The notes: generated by a model from the sequence alone, not told the origin. Counted from the first letter of the stretch, positions 1 through 8,554 are shown. The stretch: DNA of 64,000 bases from Niveispirillum cyanobacteriorum (GCF_002868735.1 NZ_CP025611.1:2994501-3058500); one strand, 5' to 3'. Numbers and translations are program-made.

Positions 1-79
1 CTTCCCAGCTTTCCAGGAAATGCGGGCGCTTGCCCGTTGGTTTGGCCGATGCCCCGGCCAGGGCCATCTGGATCGACAT
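1..79 (-). CDS. 5' end of an unidentified gene coupled to the upstream methyltransferase (partial)
   Basis: Reading leftward, an ATG at 79 overlaps the TAA stop of the methyltransferase (TAATG), and the frame stays open to the window edge. The 26 visible residues begin MSIQMALAGASAKPTGKRP and continue to HFLESWE. A GGAG sequence eight bases upstream serves as ribosome binding site. The overlap implies translational coupling, so this protein probably works with the methyltransferase. Too little is visible to name a family. Confidence 0.55.
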   Translation of the reverse strand, partial: MSIQMALAGASAKPTGKRPHFLESWE

Positions 80-1308
80 TACACAATCTCCTTACGGGCA
101 CCCACGACATGCCAGGCCGCCTTGCGGCCATAATCCTCGCCATTGTCATCGGCGGCGTCGGGGAAGACGGATTTATCCACCACGGCGGTGACACCGCCAT
201 GGATCAGGCTTTCCTTGGCAAAGCCGGCCTGTACCATCCAGGCGTCCAGGTCTGCCTCATGCATCTTTGTCCAGAACGGCTCGGCGTTGTAAAAAGCGTC
301 CCAATCGCGCATGGCCTGTTCGAACAGGGGCATGGCCGGATTGTATTGCGGCTGCTCCACATGCAGTACGATGCCCCCCGGCGATAGCAGGCGATGGCTC
401 TCCTTGAAGATGCGCCGCATGGAGCTGTAGCTGGTTTCGTGCAGGAACATGGTGGTCTGCACCCAATCAAAGCTGCCATCGGCGAATTGCGGCAGGCTTT
501 CGACATTGGCTTGTACAAAGGTCACATTCTCCACACCCAGACTTTTGGCCCGAGCCAAGCCATAGCGCAGCATGGGCGCGCCGACATCGACGGCCACAAC
601 TTCGGCTTCTGGAAAGGCCTGGGCCAGGGGCAGGACGTTATGGCCCAGGCCGCAGCCCATATCCAATATGCGCTTGGGCTTGAAATCGGGCAGATTGCGG
701 GCGACCCAGCGGGCCACAGCCTGCCCGCCGCCATCGGAATAACGGCCCAGCATGCCCCCCGTGGTCGCGAACAGGCCGCTGTCATAATTGGCGGCATTGG
801 CCACATCGCCCGGCCCATATTCGGTGTGATAACTGCCGGGCATGCAATGATGGTCAATGGACGATACATAACGCGGCAGCACCAGTGTCGGGTCCAGCAC
901 CAGACGCGGATCGCCATCGGTAAGGGCGGCAGCGCGGGCCGCCAGCTCCTCCTGCTGGCGCAGCGTGACCCAGCGGCCTGCCTGCTGCCGCATCTCCATG
1001 GTGTTGCGGCGCAGCGCTGACCAGACCTGCCAGTACGGGTCCTGGGTCAGGGCGCGGCGCACCTGATGCCGGTCGTTGAAGCTTTTGCCCGGCGCCACAC
1101 GCGCATCAAAGGCGGCCTTCACACCCGGCATCACCCGGCCCGCCAGATGGCGGTTCATATGGGCCAGAAAGTTGAACCGCTCCACCTCATCATGCGTCAT
1201 TTCCGGGAAGATCCCGTGACGGCCAACCACCCGGTAGTCGGGCGGCCCGTCATAGGTGGCGAGAAGGGCCGCATCGCGGTCGTCAATGGGCTTGCCTGAT
1301 CCGTCCAT
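79..1308 (-). CDS. Class I SAM-dependent methyltransferase
   Basis: The protein has 409 residues. The C-terminal half is a class I methyltransferase fold: the glycine-rich SAM loop ILDMGCGLGHN lies near residue 220, followed by the acidic strand end VVAVDVG, FVQANVESLP and the LLSPGGIVLHVEQP strand typical of UbiE/Methyltransf_11 enzymes. The first ~200 residues match no domain I recognise and contain PGSYHTEYGPGDVANA just before the fold, so they may shape a substrate pocket. The start at 1308 was chosen over the longer frame because GGAGG lies seven bases upstream and the extra N-terminal residues look unconserved. It is divergent from the FAD oxidoreductase and coupled to the partial gene at the window edge. 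The substrate is unknown; a small catabolite or quinone-like compound is possible. Confidence 0.8.
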   Translation of the reverse strand: MDGSGKPIDDRDAALLATYDGPPDYRVVGRHGIFPEMTHDEVERFNFLAHMNRHLAGRVMPGVKAAFDARVAPGKSFNDRHQVRRALTQDPYWQVWSALRRNTMEMRQQAGRWVTLRQQEELAARAAALTDGDPRLVLDPTLVLPRYVSSIDHHCMPGSYHTEYGPGDVANAANYDSGLFATTGGMLGRYSDGGGQAVARWVARNLPDFKPKRILDMGCGLGHNVLPLAQAFPEAEVVAVDVGAPMLRYGLARAKSLGVENVTFVQANVESLPQFADGSFDWVQTTMFLHETSYSSMRRIFKESHRLLSPGGIVLHVEQPQYNPAMPLFEQAMRDWDAFYNAEPFWTKMHEADLDAWMVQAGFAKESLIHGGVTAVVDKSVFPDAADDNGEDYGRKAAWHVVGARKEIV

Positions 1309-1398
1309 ATCCTTGCCTCCGCTATCGCCATTAAGGCTGCCAGGGGCCAAGGGTAAGGCCGGAAGGGGCAGGGCACCCCACATCCAGTTGTCATTCCG

Positions 1399-1439
1399 CA
1401 CAACCCGCCTTTGTTGTCTACCACAACCGGCCTTTGTGC
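1399..1439. promoter_or_regulatory. Two tandem CACAA-N7-TTGT elements in the divergent promoter region
   Basis: CACAACCCGCCTTTGTTG (1399-1416) and CACAACCGGCCTTTGTGC (1422-1439) differ at three of 18 positions and repeat every 23 bp. Each has dyad symmetry (ACAA-N7-TTGT). They lie between the divergent methyltransferase (start 1308) and FAD oxidoreductase (start 1485), where an operator pair would be expected. The bound regulator is unknown. They are about 45 bases from the oxidoreductase start, so a repressor or an activator is possible. Confidence 0.45.
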
Positions 1440-1484
1440 GGATTCCCAAACCCCTGTTGGACAGGATGGATGGGGCGATGAATT

Positions 1485-3116
1485 ATGGCAGGACAAATCA
1501 AAGCGGGTGCTCGCATGCCAGACAATCTGCCGCCCCATGACCCGATCACCGGTCTGACCGCCGACATTTCCGCCGCCATCGGCGCCGACCGGGTCAGCCT
1601 GTCGCCCGAACGCCGGGCGCTTTTCAGCCAGGATATCTGGTCTAAGGCTCCACATCCGGTCGACATCGTCGTCACACCCACGGATACCCAGTCACTCGCC
1701 CACGCGGTGCGGCTGGCCGCGGCGGCGGGGCTGGCCGTCCTGCCACGCGGCGGCGGCATGAGCTATACGGGCGGCTATGTCGGGGCAGCACCGCCGGCGC
1801 TGCTGATCGATATGTCGGCCATGGACCGGGTCCTCTCTATCGACCCCGACAATATGCGGGTGACGGTGGAGGCGGGCTGCACCTGGAAAGCCCTGCATGC
1901 GGCGTTGAGCCCACTGGGTCTGCGTACACCTTTCTGGGGGCCGCTATCGGGGATCAGTTCGACTGTTGGCGGCGGCCTGTCCCAACAGAATGCCTTTTTC
2001 GGCGCCGGCCTTTATGGCACGACCTCGGAAAGCATCATCGGGCTGCGCGTGGTGCTGTCCGATGGTACCATGCTGACCACCGGCGCCCGCCGGCCCCAGG
2101 ATGGCAATCCCTTCTACCGCTTCTACGGCCCCGATCTGACGGGCCTGTTCTGTGGCGATTGCGGTGCCCTGGGCATCAAGGCGGAAATCACCCTGCGCCT
2201 GATGCCCCTGCCAGCCCATGAAGGGTATCTGTCTTTCAGCTTTGGAGAGCGGGATCAATGCCTGGCGGCGCTGGCGGATGTGGTGCGCAGCGGCATCGCG
2301 GCGGAAACCTGCGCCTTCGACCCCGCCCTGGCACGGGTAAGGATGAAGCGCGCCTCCATGTTGTCCGACGTCAAGGCCCTAGGCAATGTCATCGCCAAAC
2401 AGAAATCCATTATGGGCGGGGTGCGGGAGGCGGCGCGCATCGCGCTGGCTGGGCGCAGCTTCATTCCGGACGAATGCTGGAGCCTGCATCTGACGGTGGA
2501 GGGGCGGTCGGCGGCGGCCGTGGAGGCGGACCTGACCGCGTTACGTGCCATCGGTCGCCGCCATCAGGGGGCGGAGGTGGAGAATACCATCCCCAAGGTG
2601 CTGCGCGCCCAGCCCTTCACGCCGCTCAACAATGTGCTGGGGCCGGCGGGCGAACGCTGGGTACCCGTTCACGGCATCGTCGCCCCCGGTGACGCCATCG
2701 CGGCCCAGGCGGCGGTGGAGGAGGCGTTGGCGACGATGGCGGTTGAACTGACCGACGCCTGCGTCACCATAGGCTATATGCTGACCTCCATGTCGACCAA
2801 CAGTTTCCTGATTGAGCCGGTCTTCTTCTGGCCCGAGGCACGCGAAGCGCTGCATGAGGCGACGGTGGAGCCGGGTATCCTGTCGCGCCTGCCGCTTCAG
2901 GCACCCAACCCCACGGTCACGGCCCTGGTGGCCCGGGCGCGCAAGGCTGTGGTGACGGCGTTGCAGCCGTTCGGGGCCGCCCATTTCCAGGTCGGGCGTA
3001 CCTATCCGCTGTCGCAGGATTCCGACCCTGCGGCCTTTGCCCTTCTGCGCGCCATCAAAGCGTCCATCGACCCTGATCACCGCATCAACCCGGGGGTTCT
3101 GGGGCTGCAGGATTAA
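1485..3116 (+). CDS. FAD-binding oxidoreductase (GlcD / vanillyl-alcohol-oxidase superfamily)
   Basis: The protein has 543 residues. The PCMH-type FAD domain spans roughly residues 40-230: VVTPTDTQSLAHAVRLA, the pyrophosphate-binding loop LPRGGGMSYTGGY, then STVGGGLSQQNAFFGAG and the DCGALGIKAEITLRL strand. The C-terminal substrate-binding half resembles that of flavoproteins such as VAO, p-cresol methylhydroxylase and D-lactate dehydrogenase, and ends with the usual HRINPG-like motif DHRINPGVLGL. No signal peptide is seen, so it is cytoplasmic or membrane-associated through partners. The start is uncertain: ATG 1485 and ATG 1515 both have weak ribosome binding sites. The next two genes encode membrane proteins that could accept electrons from it; that is inference. 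The substrate is unknown. Confidence 0.8.
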   Translation: MAGQIKAGARMPDNLPPHDPITGLTADISAAIGADRVSLSPERRALFSQDIWSKAPHPVDIVVTPTDTQSLAHAVRLAAAAGLAVLPRGGGMSYTGGYVGAAPPALLIDMSAMDRVLSIDPDNMRVTVEAGCTWKALHAALSPLGLRTPFWGPLSGISSTVGGGLSQQNAFFGAGLYGTTSESIIGLRVVLSDGTMLTTGARRPQDGNPFYRFYGPDLTGLFCGDCGALGIKAEITLRLMPLPAHEGYLSFSFGERDQCLAALADVVRSGIAAETCAFDPALARVRMKRASMLSDVKALGNVIAKQKSIMGGVREAARIALAGRSFIPDECWSLHLTVEGRSAAAVEADLTALRAIGRRHQGAEVENTIPKVLRAQPFTPLNNVLGPAGERWVPVHGIVAPGDAIAAQAAVEEALATMAVELTDACVTIGYMLTSMSTNSFLIEPVFFWPEAREALHEATVEPGILSRLPLQAPNPTVTALVARARKAVVTALQPFGAAHFQVGRTYPLSQDSDPAAFALLRAIKASIDPDHRINPGVLGLQD

Positions 3117-3129
3117 TTGTCCGGACAAA

Positions 3130-3143
3130 TTGATCTGGATCAA
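3130..3143. promoter_or_regulatory. Perfect FNR/FixK/Anr-type box TTGATCTGGATCAA
   Basis: TTGATCTGGATCAA matches the family consensus TTGAT-N4-ATCAA at every fixed position and is extended to a 16-bp palindrome (3129-3144). It sits 83 bases upstream of the first CopD-like membrane gene and 14 bases after the FAD oxidoreductase stop codon. A second perfect palindrome, TTGTCCGGACAA (3117-3128), abuts it. Oxygen- or nitric-oxide-responsive control of the membrane pair is inferred. Confidence 0.6.
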
Positions 3144-3180
3144 TGAGCATTCCCATCCGTGCCGGGCACATTGGACCCTG

Positions 3181-3199
3181 GGTCCGAAAGGTTCGGACC
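3181..3199 (+). other. Stem-loop in the leader of the CopD-like pair
   Basis: GGTCCGAA-AGG-TTCGGACC forms an 8-bp perfect stem with a three-base loop, 26 bases before the ATG at 3226. An overlapping alternative palindrome, GGACCCTGGGTCC, spans 3173-3185. It could stabilise the mRNA 5' end or end read-through from the oxidoreductase gene. No T-tract follows, so a classical intrinsic terminator is unlikely. Confidence 0.4.
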
Positions 3200-3225
3200 G
3201 TAAACCAAGACACAAGGGAAGCGTC

Positions 3226-3912
3226 ATGGAAATCCTGGGAATGTACCTGGACGAGCATCTGGTGCTGCGCTGGCTGCATATCATTGCCATGGCCTATTGG
3301 CTGGGCGGGGAATGGGGGGTGTTCAACGCCTCGCGCCCGCTGACCAACAGTGCCCTGTCGCTGGCCGAACGGCGCCGGCATATGGAAACGGCCTATCGGA
3401 TCGACATCCTGCCGCGCAGCGGGATTGTGCTTCTGCTGCCGTTGGGCCTGCATCTGGGCCACAATATGGGGGTGCAACCGCTGGGCGGATACTGGCTGGT
3501 GGGCATGTGGGTGTTCGTGGCGGCCTGGCTGTCGCTGGTTCTGTTCGCCTTTTTCAAGCGCAACTCGCCCGCCTACATGACCCTGACCAAGACCGATGAG
3601 GCGATCCGTTACATCGTTATCCCGGCACTATTCTGTGTCGGTCTGTACAGCCTGGTCACCGGTGGGCCGCTGTCGGCGGGCTGGTACGCGGCCAAGGCGA
3701 CGCTGTTCTCGGGCCTGCTGATCATCGGGCTGCTTCTCCGCTACATCATGCGCGATTGGATCGTGATCTTTCGCCAGATGGAAGCGGAAGGACCTTCATC
3801 CACGCTGGAGACGAAACTGGACAGCGCCTTGGCCGTGGGGCGGCGGCTGGCCTATCTCTACTGGGCCGGCATCATCACCATGGCCTTCCTGGGGACCGTG
3901 AAACCATTTTGA
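3226..3912 (+). CDS. CopD-like multi-pass membrane protein (putative haem site), first of a paralogous pair
   Basis: The protein has 228 residues with four to five hydrophobic spans. The N-terminal motif RWLHIIAMAYWLGGEWGVF is typical of the CopD/DUF2269-like membrane superfamily, in which the LH...WLGG histidine is often a haem or metal ligand; GLHLGHNMG adds further histidines near residue 80. The start at 3226 has AAGGGA seven bases upstream, while the longer frame runs back into the oxidoreductase gene and was rejected. It lies behind a perfect FNR-type box and is followed after 14 bases by a paralogue. Likely location is the inner membrane. A haem-carrying electron acceptor for the flavoprotein is an attractive but unproven role. 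Confidence 0.65.
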   Translation: MEILGMYLDEHLVLRWLHIIAMAYWLGGEWGVFNASRPLTNSALSLAERRRHMETAYRIDILPRSGIVLLLPLGLHLGHNMGVQPLGGYWLVGMWVFVAAWLSLVLFAFFKRNSPAYMTLTKTDEAIRYIVIPALFCVGLYSLVTGGPLSAGWYAAKATLFSGLLIIGLLLRYIMRDWIVIFRQMEAEGPSSTLETKLDSALAVGRRLAYLYWAGIITMAFLGTVKPF

Positions 3913-3926
3913 AAGGATGAGGCCCG

Positions 3927-4586
3927 ATGCTGTTGGCTTGTCTGACATTGCTGCACGTCTTCGTGCTGGTCTTCTGGGTCGGGGGCGATCTTGGCGCTTA
4001 TTACGCGTCCTACGCCGTCGCCGACCCGCGCCACCCGCCGGCGGCACGGCGGCTGGCGGCCCGCATGATCAGCAATATCGACATGGCCCCCCGCACCAGC
4101 CTTGTCCTGGCCTTACCCACGGGGCTGACGCTGGCCGTGGCGAAGGTGTGGCTGGAACTGGATATGGTCTGGCTGATCCTGGCCTGGGTCATCAGCCTGA
4201 TCTGGTTGGCCGTCGTCTGGGCGGTGCATGTGACGGAACCAAAGCCCGGCACCGCGTTGCCGCGCGCCGATGTCGGGCTGCGTGTCGTGGCCATCATCGG
4301 ATTCGCGGCGGTAGGCGTCGCCGCGTTATCCGGCTTTGTTGCGGTACCCGGCTTCATCGGCCTGAAGCTGATCCTGCTGGCTGCCGCCATTGGCTTTGGC
4401 CTGACCATCCGTCGTGTGCTGCCGCCCTTTGCCATCGCCTTTGCCAAAGCTCTGAACAATCCCGACGACGGCGCCGCCCAGGCGGTGGTGGCGGACCTCT
4501 TGTCCGATGTGCGTCGCTATGTCGTCGGTATCTGGATAACCGTCAGCCTGGCCGGCCTTATCGGCATCTGGCAGCCCGTAATTTAA
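3927..4586 (+). CDS. CopD-like multi-pass membrane protein, second of the pair
   Basis: The protein has 219 residues with about five transmembrane segments. It opens with LLHVFVLVFWVGGDLGAYYAS, the counterpart of LHIIAMAYWLGGEWG in the preceding protein, so the two are diverged duplicates that probably form a heterodimer. The ATG at 3927 follows AAAGGATGAGG. The spacing of 14 bases after its neighbour implies one transcript. The conserved N-terminal histidine next to WVGG is a possible haem or metal ligand. A stem-loop follows the gene. No enzyme domain is visible; the role in the flavoprotein/methyltransferase cluster is inferred from position only. Confidence 0.65.
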   Translation: MLLACLTLLHVFVLVFWVGGDLGAYYASYAVADPRHPPAARRLAARMISNIDMAPRTSLVLALPTGLTLAVAKVWLELDMVWLILAWVISLIWLAVVWAVHVTEPKPGTALPRADVGLRVVAIIGFAAVGVAALSGFVAVPGFIGLKLILLAAAIGFGLTIRRVLPPFAIAFAKALNNPDDGAAQAVVADLLSDVRRYVVGIWITVSLAGLIGIWQPVI

Positions 4587-4593
4587 GCCGTCA

Positions 4594-4632
4594 CGGCCCG
4601 AATTGTGGTGCCCATGCCACAATGCCGGGCCG
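4594..4632 (+). terminator. Long stem-loop after the CopD-like pair
   Basis: Arms CGGCCCGAATTGTGG (4594-4608) and CCACAATGCCGGGCCG (4617-4632) pair with one bulged base around an eight-base loop. It lies eight bases after the stop codon. There is no U-run, so termination may need a factor, or the stem may protect the mRNA end. Confidence 0.5.
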
Positions 4633-4821
4633 ATACACCAGAATTCACTTTTGTATACAATTGCCCTTGATTTGCATAAAAGCATAACATTATATCAATA
4701 ACTCATCTCCATTGGCAAAAGCCAGGGGCAAGGCCAGGCGAAGACCGGCCACCAGGATGCATTGGCATTTTCCGAAAAATCACCGCCTCGATGCGGACCG
4801 GAACAGGAAGGGACTCAACAA

Positions 4822-7047
4822 ATGCAGAAGAAGCATGTCTTCTTGAAAAGCGGCGGCTGTGCGCTTCTGGCGCTGCTGTCGGCCACCCCGTCATTGGCCC
4901 AGCAAGCCCAGCCCCAGGGCCTTCTGGAAGAAATCATCGTGACGGCACAGCGCCGCGCGGAATCGGTGCAGGACGTGCCCGTCGCCATTACCGCGTTTTC
5001 CGCATCGGAGCTTGAGCGGCGGCAGATCACGGAGACCCTGGACCTGATCAATGCCGTGCCCAACCTGATCGGCGCCAATAATACCGGCCTGGGGTCGGCC
5101 AACCAATATTATCTGCGGGCGCTCGGTAACACCGAAACCATCGCCACCTTCGACCCGCCCGTCGGCACCTATGTCGATGACATCTATGTCAGCCGGCAGA
5201 ACGCCAACAACTTCGCCTTCTTCGATGTGGAGCGGATCGAAGTGCTGCGCGGGCCGCAGGGCACCCTGTTCGGGCGCAACACCACGGGCGGCGCGGTCAA
5301 TGTCATCATGGCCAAGCCCCACGATACGCTGGGTGGCTTCGCCGAAATCGGCTATGGCAAATATGATGAGAAATCGGCCCGCGCCTCCATCGACATCCCC
5401 CTGTCGGAAACGGTTTTGACCAAGTTCTCGGCCTTCAAGATCAAGAATGACGGCTGGGCCAAGAACCTGACGACGGGGGAGGATAATAATGGTGAGGATA
5501 CGACCGGCCTGCGCGGCGCCGTTCGCTGGCTGGTGTCCGACGCTGTCACCTGGGACATCTCGTCCGACTATATGGACAGCGACAGCGACAGCCTGCTGAA
5601 CACCAAGGAAGGGGGACGTCGTGTCACCCGTACCGGCCTGACCAAGCAGGGTGGGGCGCTGCGGACCTATCTGGTGGGCGAGAAGGGCGATTACGGCCTT
5701 GGTAACAATGTCCGCACCTGGACCCTGACCTCCAACATTGCGGTGGAGACGGCGGGTCCGACCATCAATGTCATTTCCGGCTATCGCGACCTGCGCCAGG
5801 AATATGCGCTGGATTTCGCGAACCTGCCCCGCGCCACGGGCGGCTTTGCCATCGCGAATACCAGCGATCATGACCAGTTCAGCCAAGAGATCAAGGCCAA
5901 CGGCTCCCTGTTCAGCGACAAGCTGGATTATGTGGTTGGTGTCTATTACCTGCATGAGGATAATGAGACCGACTTCGCCGATCTTTTGAACTTTGCGGCG
6001 CCCACGGTTCTGGCCGACCGGACCCTGACCAACACGACGGAGGCCAAGGCCGCCTATGCGCAGTTCGATTTCCATGCCACCGACCGTCTGACGGCCACCG
6101 CCGGCCTGCGCTTTACTGAAGAGAAGAAGACCATCGGCATTGTCTCGAACGGCAACCCACGGTCGGTGGCGAATTTCAGCACCGCCAACATGGTGGCTCT
6201 TGGCATTCCCGATGACCTGACGACGGCCATCTGGACCCCGCGCTTTGCGCTGGAGTTCGAAGCGGCGGACGACGTGATGCTGTTCGCGTCCGCCACGCGT
6301 GGCTTCAAGTCCGGTGGCTGGAACGCACGCGGCACCTCAGCAGAAGTCATCCGCAGCTTCTCGGCGGAAAAGGTCTGGTCATACGAAACGGGCGCGCGTT
6401 CCGAATGGCTGGATGGCAGCCTGCGGGTCAACTTGAACGCCTTCTATACCGATGTCAGCGACTTCCAGATCCCGTCCGCCTTTCAGCAGGCCAGCGGTGC
6501 CATCGCCTTCATCACCGGCAATTATGCCGACATGGAAGTGCAGGGGCTGGAGGCGGAATTCACCTGGGTGCCCGTGGAGGGCCTGAACCTCTCTGCCGCC
6601 CTGGGCGTGCAGGAAAGCAAGTATAAGCGCTACGCCGCCTCCGTCCTGACCCAGCAGGCGCAGTGCCGGGCCGGGACCACGGCCCGGTGTGGCCAGGGTA
6701 TCGTCACGCCGGCGGGCAATATCGCCGAACCGGTGCGCAGCCCCGATGTCACCCTGAACCTCTCTGGTTCCTATGACATCGCCATTGGTGAATATCTGCT
6801 GACCCCGTCGGTCAGCATGACCCATGTCGGCAAGCACTGGGTCCAGACCAGCAATGTCCTGGCCTCCTATGAAAATGGCTATACGACCTACAGCGGCGGC
6901 CTCACCTTCGGCCCCGCCGATGGTCCCTGGTCGGCCTCATTGGAATGCTCCAACTGTACCGACGTGACTTATCGCACCTCCTTCCTGATCTCCACTTACC
7001 TGAACCGTCCCGTCACCTGGACGGGCCGTCTGAAGTATAAGTTCTGA
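4822..7047 (+). CDS. TonB-dependent outer-membrane receptor 1
   Basis: The protein has 741 residues. It has a signal peptide (MQKKHVFLKSGG...LSATPSLAQQ), a TonB box region EEIIVTAQRR, a plug domain with RIEVLRGPQGTLFGRNTTGGAVNV, and a long beta-barrel ending in the aromatic C-terminus LKYKF needed for BAM assembly. The start at 4822 gives a proper signal peptide and has AGGAAGGGA nine bases upstream; the longer frame adds 20 unlikely residues. Cysteines in CRAGTTARCGQG and ECSNC probably form disulfides in outer loops. The upstream DNA contains the palindrome TTGTATACAA (4651-4660). A stem-loop separates it from the LysR gene. The ligand is unknown; this subfamily imports siderophores but also many organic nutrients. 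Confidence 0.88.
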   Translation: MQKKHVFLKSGGCALLALLSATPSLAQQAQPQGLLEEIIVTAQRRAESVQDVPVAITAFSASELERRQITETLDLINAVPNLIGANNTGLGSANQYYLRALGNTETIATFDPPVGTYVDDIYVSRQNANNFAFFDVERIEVLRGPQGTLFGRNTTGGAVNVIMAKPHDTLGGFAEIGYGKYDEKSARASIDIPLSETVLTKFSAFKIKNDGWAKNLTTGEDNNGEDTTGLRGAVRWLVSDAVTWDISSDYMDSDSDSLLNTKEGGRRVTRTGLTKQGGALRTYLVGEKGDYGLGNNVRTWTLTSNIAVETAGPTINVISGYRDLRQEYALDFANLPRATGGFAIANTSDHDQFSQEIKANGSLFSDKLDYVVGVYYLHEDNETDFADLLNFAAPTVLADRTLTNTTEAKAAYAQFDFHATDRLTATAGLRFTEEKKTIGIVSNGNPRSVANFSTANMVALGIPDDLTTAIWTPRFALEFEAADDVMLFASATRGFKSGGWNARGTSAEVIRSFSAEKVWSYETGARSEWLDGSLRVNLNAFYTDVSDFQIPSAFQQASGAIAFITGNYADMEVQGLEAEFTWVPVEGLNLSAALGVQESKYKRYAASVLTQQAQCRAGTTARCGQGIVTPAGNIAEPVRSPDVTLNLSGSYDIAIGEYLLTPSVSMTHVGKHWVQTSNVLASYENGYTTYSGGLTFGPADGPWSASLECSNCTDVTYRTSFLISTYLNRPVTWTGRLKYKF

Positions 7048-7054
7048 TCGGTGC

Positions 7055-7096
7055 CATTCCGGAACAGGCTGGCAATCGCCCGCCTGTTCCGGAATG
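7055..7096 (+). terminator. 15-bp perfect inverted repeat between receptor 1 and the LysR gene
   Basis: CATTCCGGAACAGGC (7055-7069) and GCCTGTTCCGGAATG (7082-7096) are exact reverse complements separated by 12 bases, starting seven bases after the receptor stop. It is probably a transcription terminator or a 3' stabilising stem. No T-tract follows. Because it also lies 40 bases before the LysR start, an operator function is a second possibility. Confidence 0.5.
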
Positions 7097-7135
7097 ATGA
7101 GGGCCGGATTGGCATGGTGATTGTGGGCGGGCAGC

Positions 7136-8032
7136 ATGGAACTGCGGGACCTGGAATATTTCCTGGCCGTCGTTGATACCGGCAGCCTGACCCTGGCCGC
7201 CCGGCAAAAGGGGTTGAGCCAGCAGGCCCTGTCCAAAAGCCTGGCGCGGCTGGAGGGGGAACTGGGCGTCCTGCTGCTGGAACGCACGCCGAAGGGCGTT
7301 CGCGTGACCCGCATGGGGGAGGCATTGCTGTCCCGCGCCCGGTCTGTCCTGGGGGAGATGGGGCAGTTCCGCCGGGACCTGGATTTGGCGCTGGGGCGCA
7401 GCAGCACGCAACTGGCGCTGGGCATCAGTCCCGCCGCCGCCGCCGGCATCGGCCGCCACGCCGTCCCCCGCTTGCAGCGGATGTTCCCGCGCCTGCATCT
7501 GCGGGTGGAGGCGGGGGTAGAGCCGGTCTTTGTGCGCATGCTGCTGGCCGGCGATATTGATCTGGCCATCACCACCAGTGCGGCGGCCACGGACCCGCAG
7601 ATCACGGTTAACACGCTGGAACATGAACGCTGGATCGTGGCCGGGCGGCGTGACCATCCGGTCCTGTCGCATGCACGCACCCTGGCCGATCTGGCAGGCT
7701 GCGACTGGATCTACGGCCCCATGCCCGACGGGTTGGACGGGCGCATCGACCGGTTCTTCCTGCAACAGGGAGCGGAGCCGATCCGACCGCGCATAACCTC
7801 TTCATCCATCCTGTTCGGTCTGTCGATCCTAACTAGCACCGACCTTCTGGCTATTCTGCCCCGATCAATGGTCACTGACAGCGCCGGTCTGATGGGGCGG
7901 GACATAGCCGATGGTGCCTGGACCACGCCGCTCACCATCATGCGTCGTCGCCGTGCAGCACCGTCAGCTTTTGAGACGGCGCTGATCGACATCCTGTCAG
8001 ACGAGGCCCGGCGTGCCTGCCATGCGGTGTAA
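7136..8032 (+). CDS. LysR-family transcriptional regulator
   Basis: The protein has 298 residues, the usual LysR length. The N-terminal winged helix-turn-helix reads DLEYFLAVVDTGSLTLAARQ and then SQQALSKSLARLEGELG, followed by the linker and a periplasmic-binding-protein-like effector domain from about residue 90. The ATG at 7136 was chosen because GGGCGGG lies just upstream and MELRDLEYF is the family's typical beginning; an in-frame TTG at 7121 is less likely. It follows receptor 1 in the same direction, with a strong hairpin between them, and probably controls receptor 1 or the neighbouring oxidoreductase units. Confidence 0.85.
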   Translation: MELRDLEYFLAVVDTGSLTLAARQKGLSQQALSKSLARLEGELGVLLLERTPKGVRVTRMGEALLSRARSVLGEMGQFRRDLDLALGRSSTQLALGISPAAAAGIGRHAVPRLQRMFPRLHLRVEAGVEPVFVRMLLAGDIDLAITTSAAATDPQITVNTLEHERWIVAGRRDHPVLSHARTLADLAGCDWIYGPMPDGLDGRIDRFFLQQGAEPIRPRITSSSILFGLSILTSTDLLAILPRSMVTDSAGLMGRDIADGAWTTPLTIMRRRRAAPSAFETALIDILSDEARRACHAV

Positions 8033-8158
8033 CAAGTTTTTCATGCCTTGGTCAGCGGCTGTCTGGCTTTGGTTATGATATCTGACGCCCTCGCCGCCCG
8101 GCCCGCGACCGCAGTGTGGCCGTGGTCATCTGTCGGTAGCGAGGCAAGCGGCATAGGC

Positions 8159-8551
8159 CTATCCCCTGGCTCCGCCGGTCTTCAACTGATCGACGCTGGC
8201 CCAGATGCGGCCACCGATAGCGGTGCCGATGGCCACAACTGTTGGCACAACCTCCACCCGGGCATAAAGGCCGCAGCGGAAGTAGGGGTCACCCCGCATC
8301 AGGCTATCAACATCCGCCCGGTCCTCGGCCCGCAGCAGGAACATGGAACCGATAAACCTCTTGCCGTCATCGGTGCGCATCGGTCCGGCGCAGACATAGC
8401 GTGTCCAGTGCGCCTCCATATGAGTCAGATGCCCTTCCATATGCTGGTCCCGCAAGGCCGTGGCCTGAATTCCATCGGCAATGTCATAGGCCAGGACCAG
8501 GAAGGTCGGGCTGTCGACGCGAGGGACGATGGGCGGATTGCTGTTCATCAT
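8159..8551 (-). CDS. YCII-related small protein
   Basis: The protein has 130 residues with the YciI-like dimeric alpha+beta barrel pattern: FLVLAYDIADGIQATALRDQHMEGHLTHM, then an AGPM segment, GSMFLLRAEDRADVDSLMRGDPYFRCGLYARVEVVP. In this family the strand order and the DP(Y/F) motif line a small pocket. It follows the broken MDR gene by three bases and is co-transcribed. Such proteins often accompany ring- or ketone-modifying enzymes, but no reaction can be assigned. Confidence 0.75.
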   Translation of the reverse strand: MMNSNPPIVPRVDSPTFLVLAYDIADGIQATALRDQHMEGHLTHMEAHWTRYVCAGPMRTDDGKRFIGSMFLLRAEDRADVDSLMRGDPYFRCGLYARVEVVPTVVAIGTAIGGRIWASVDQLKTGGARG

Positions 8552-8554
8552 ATC

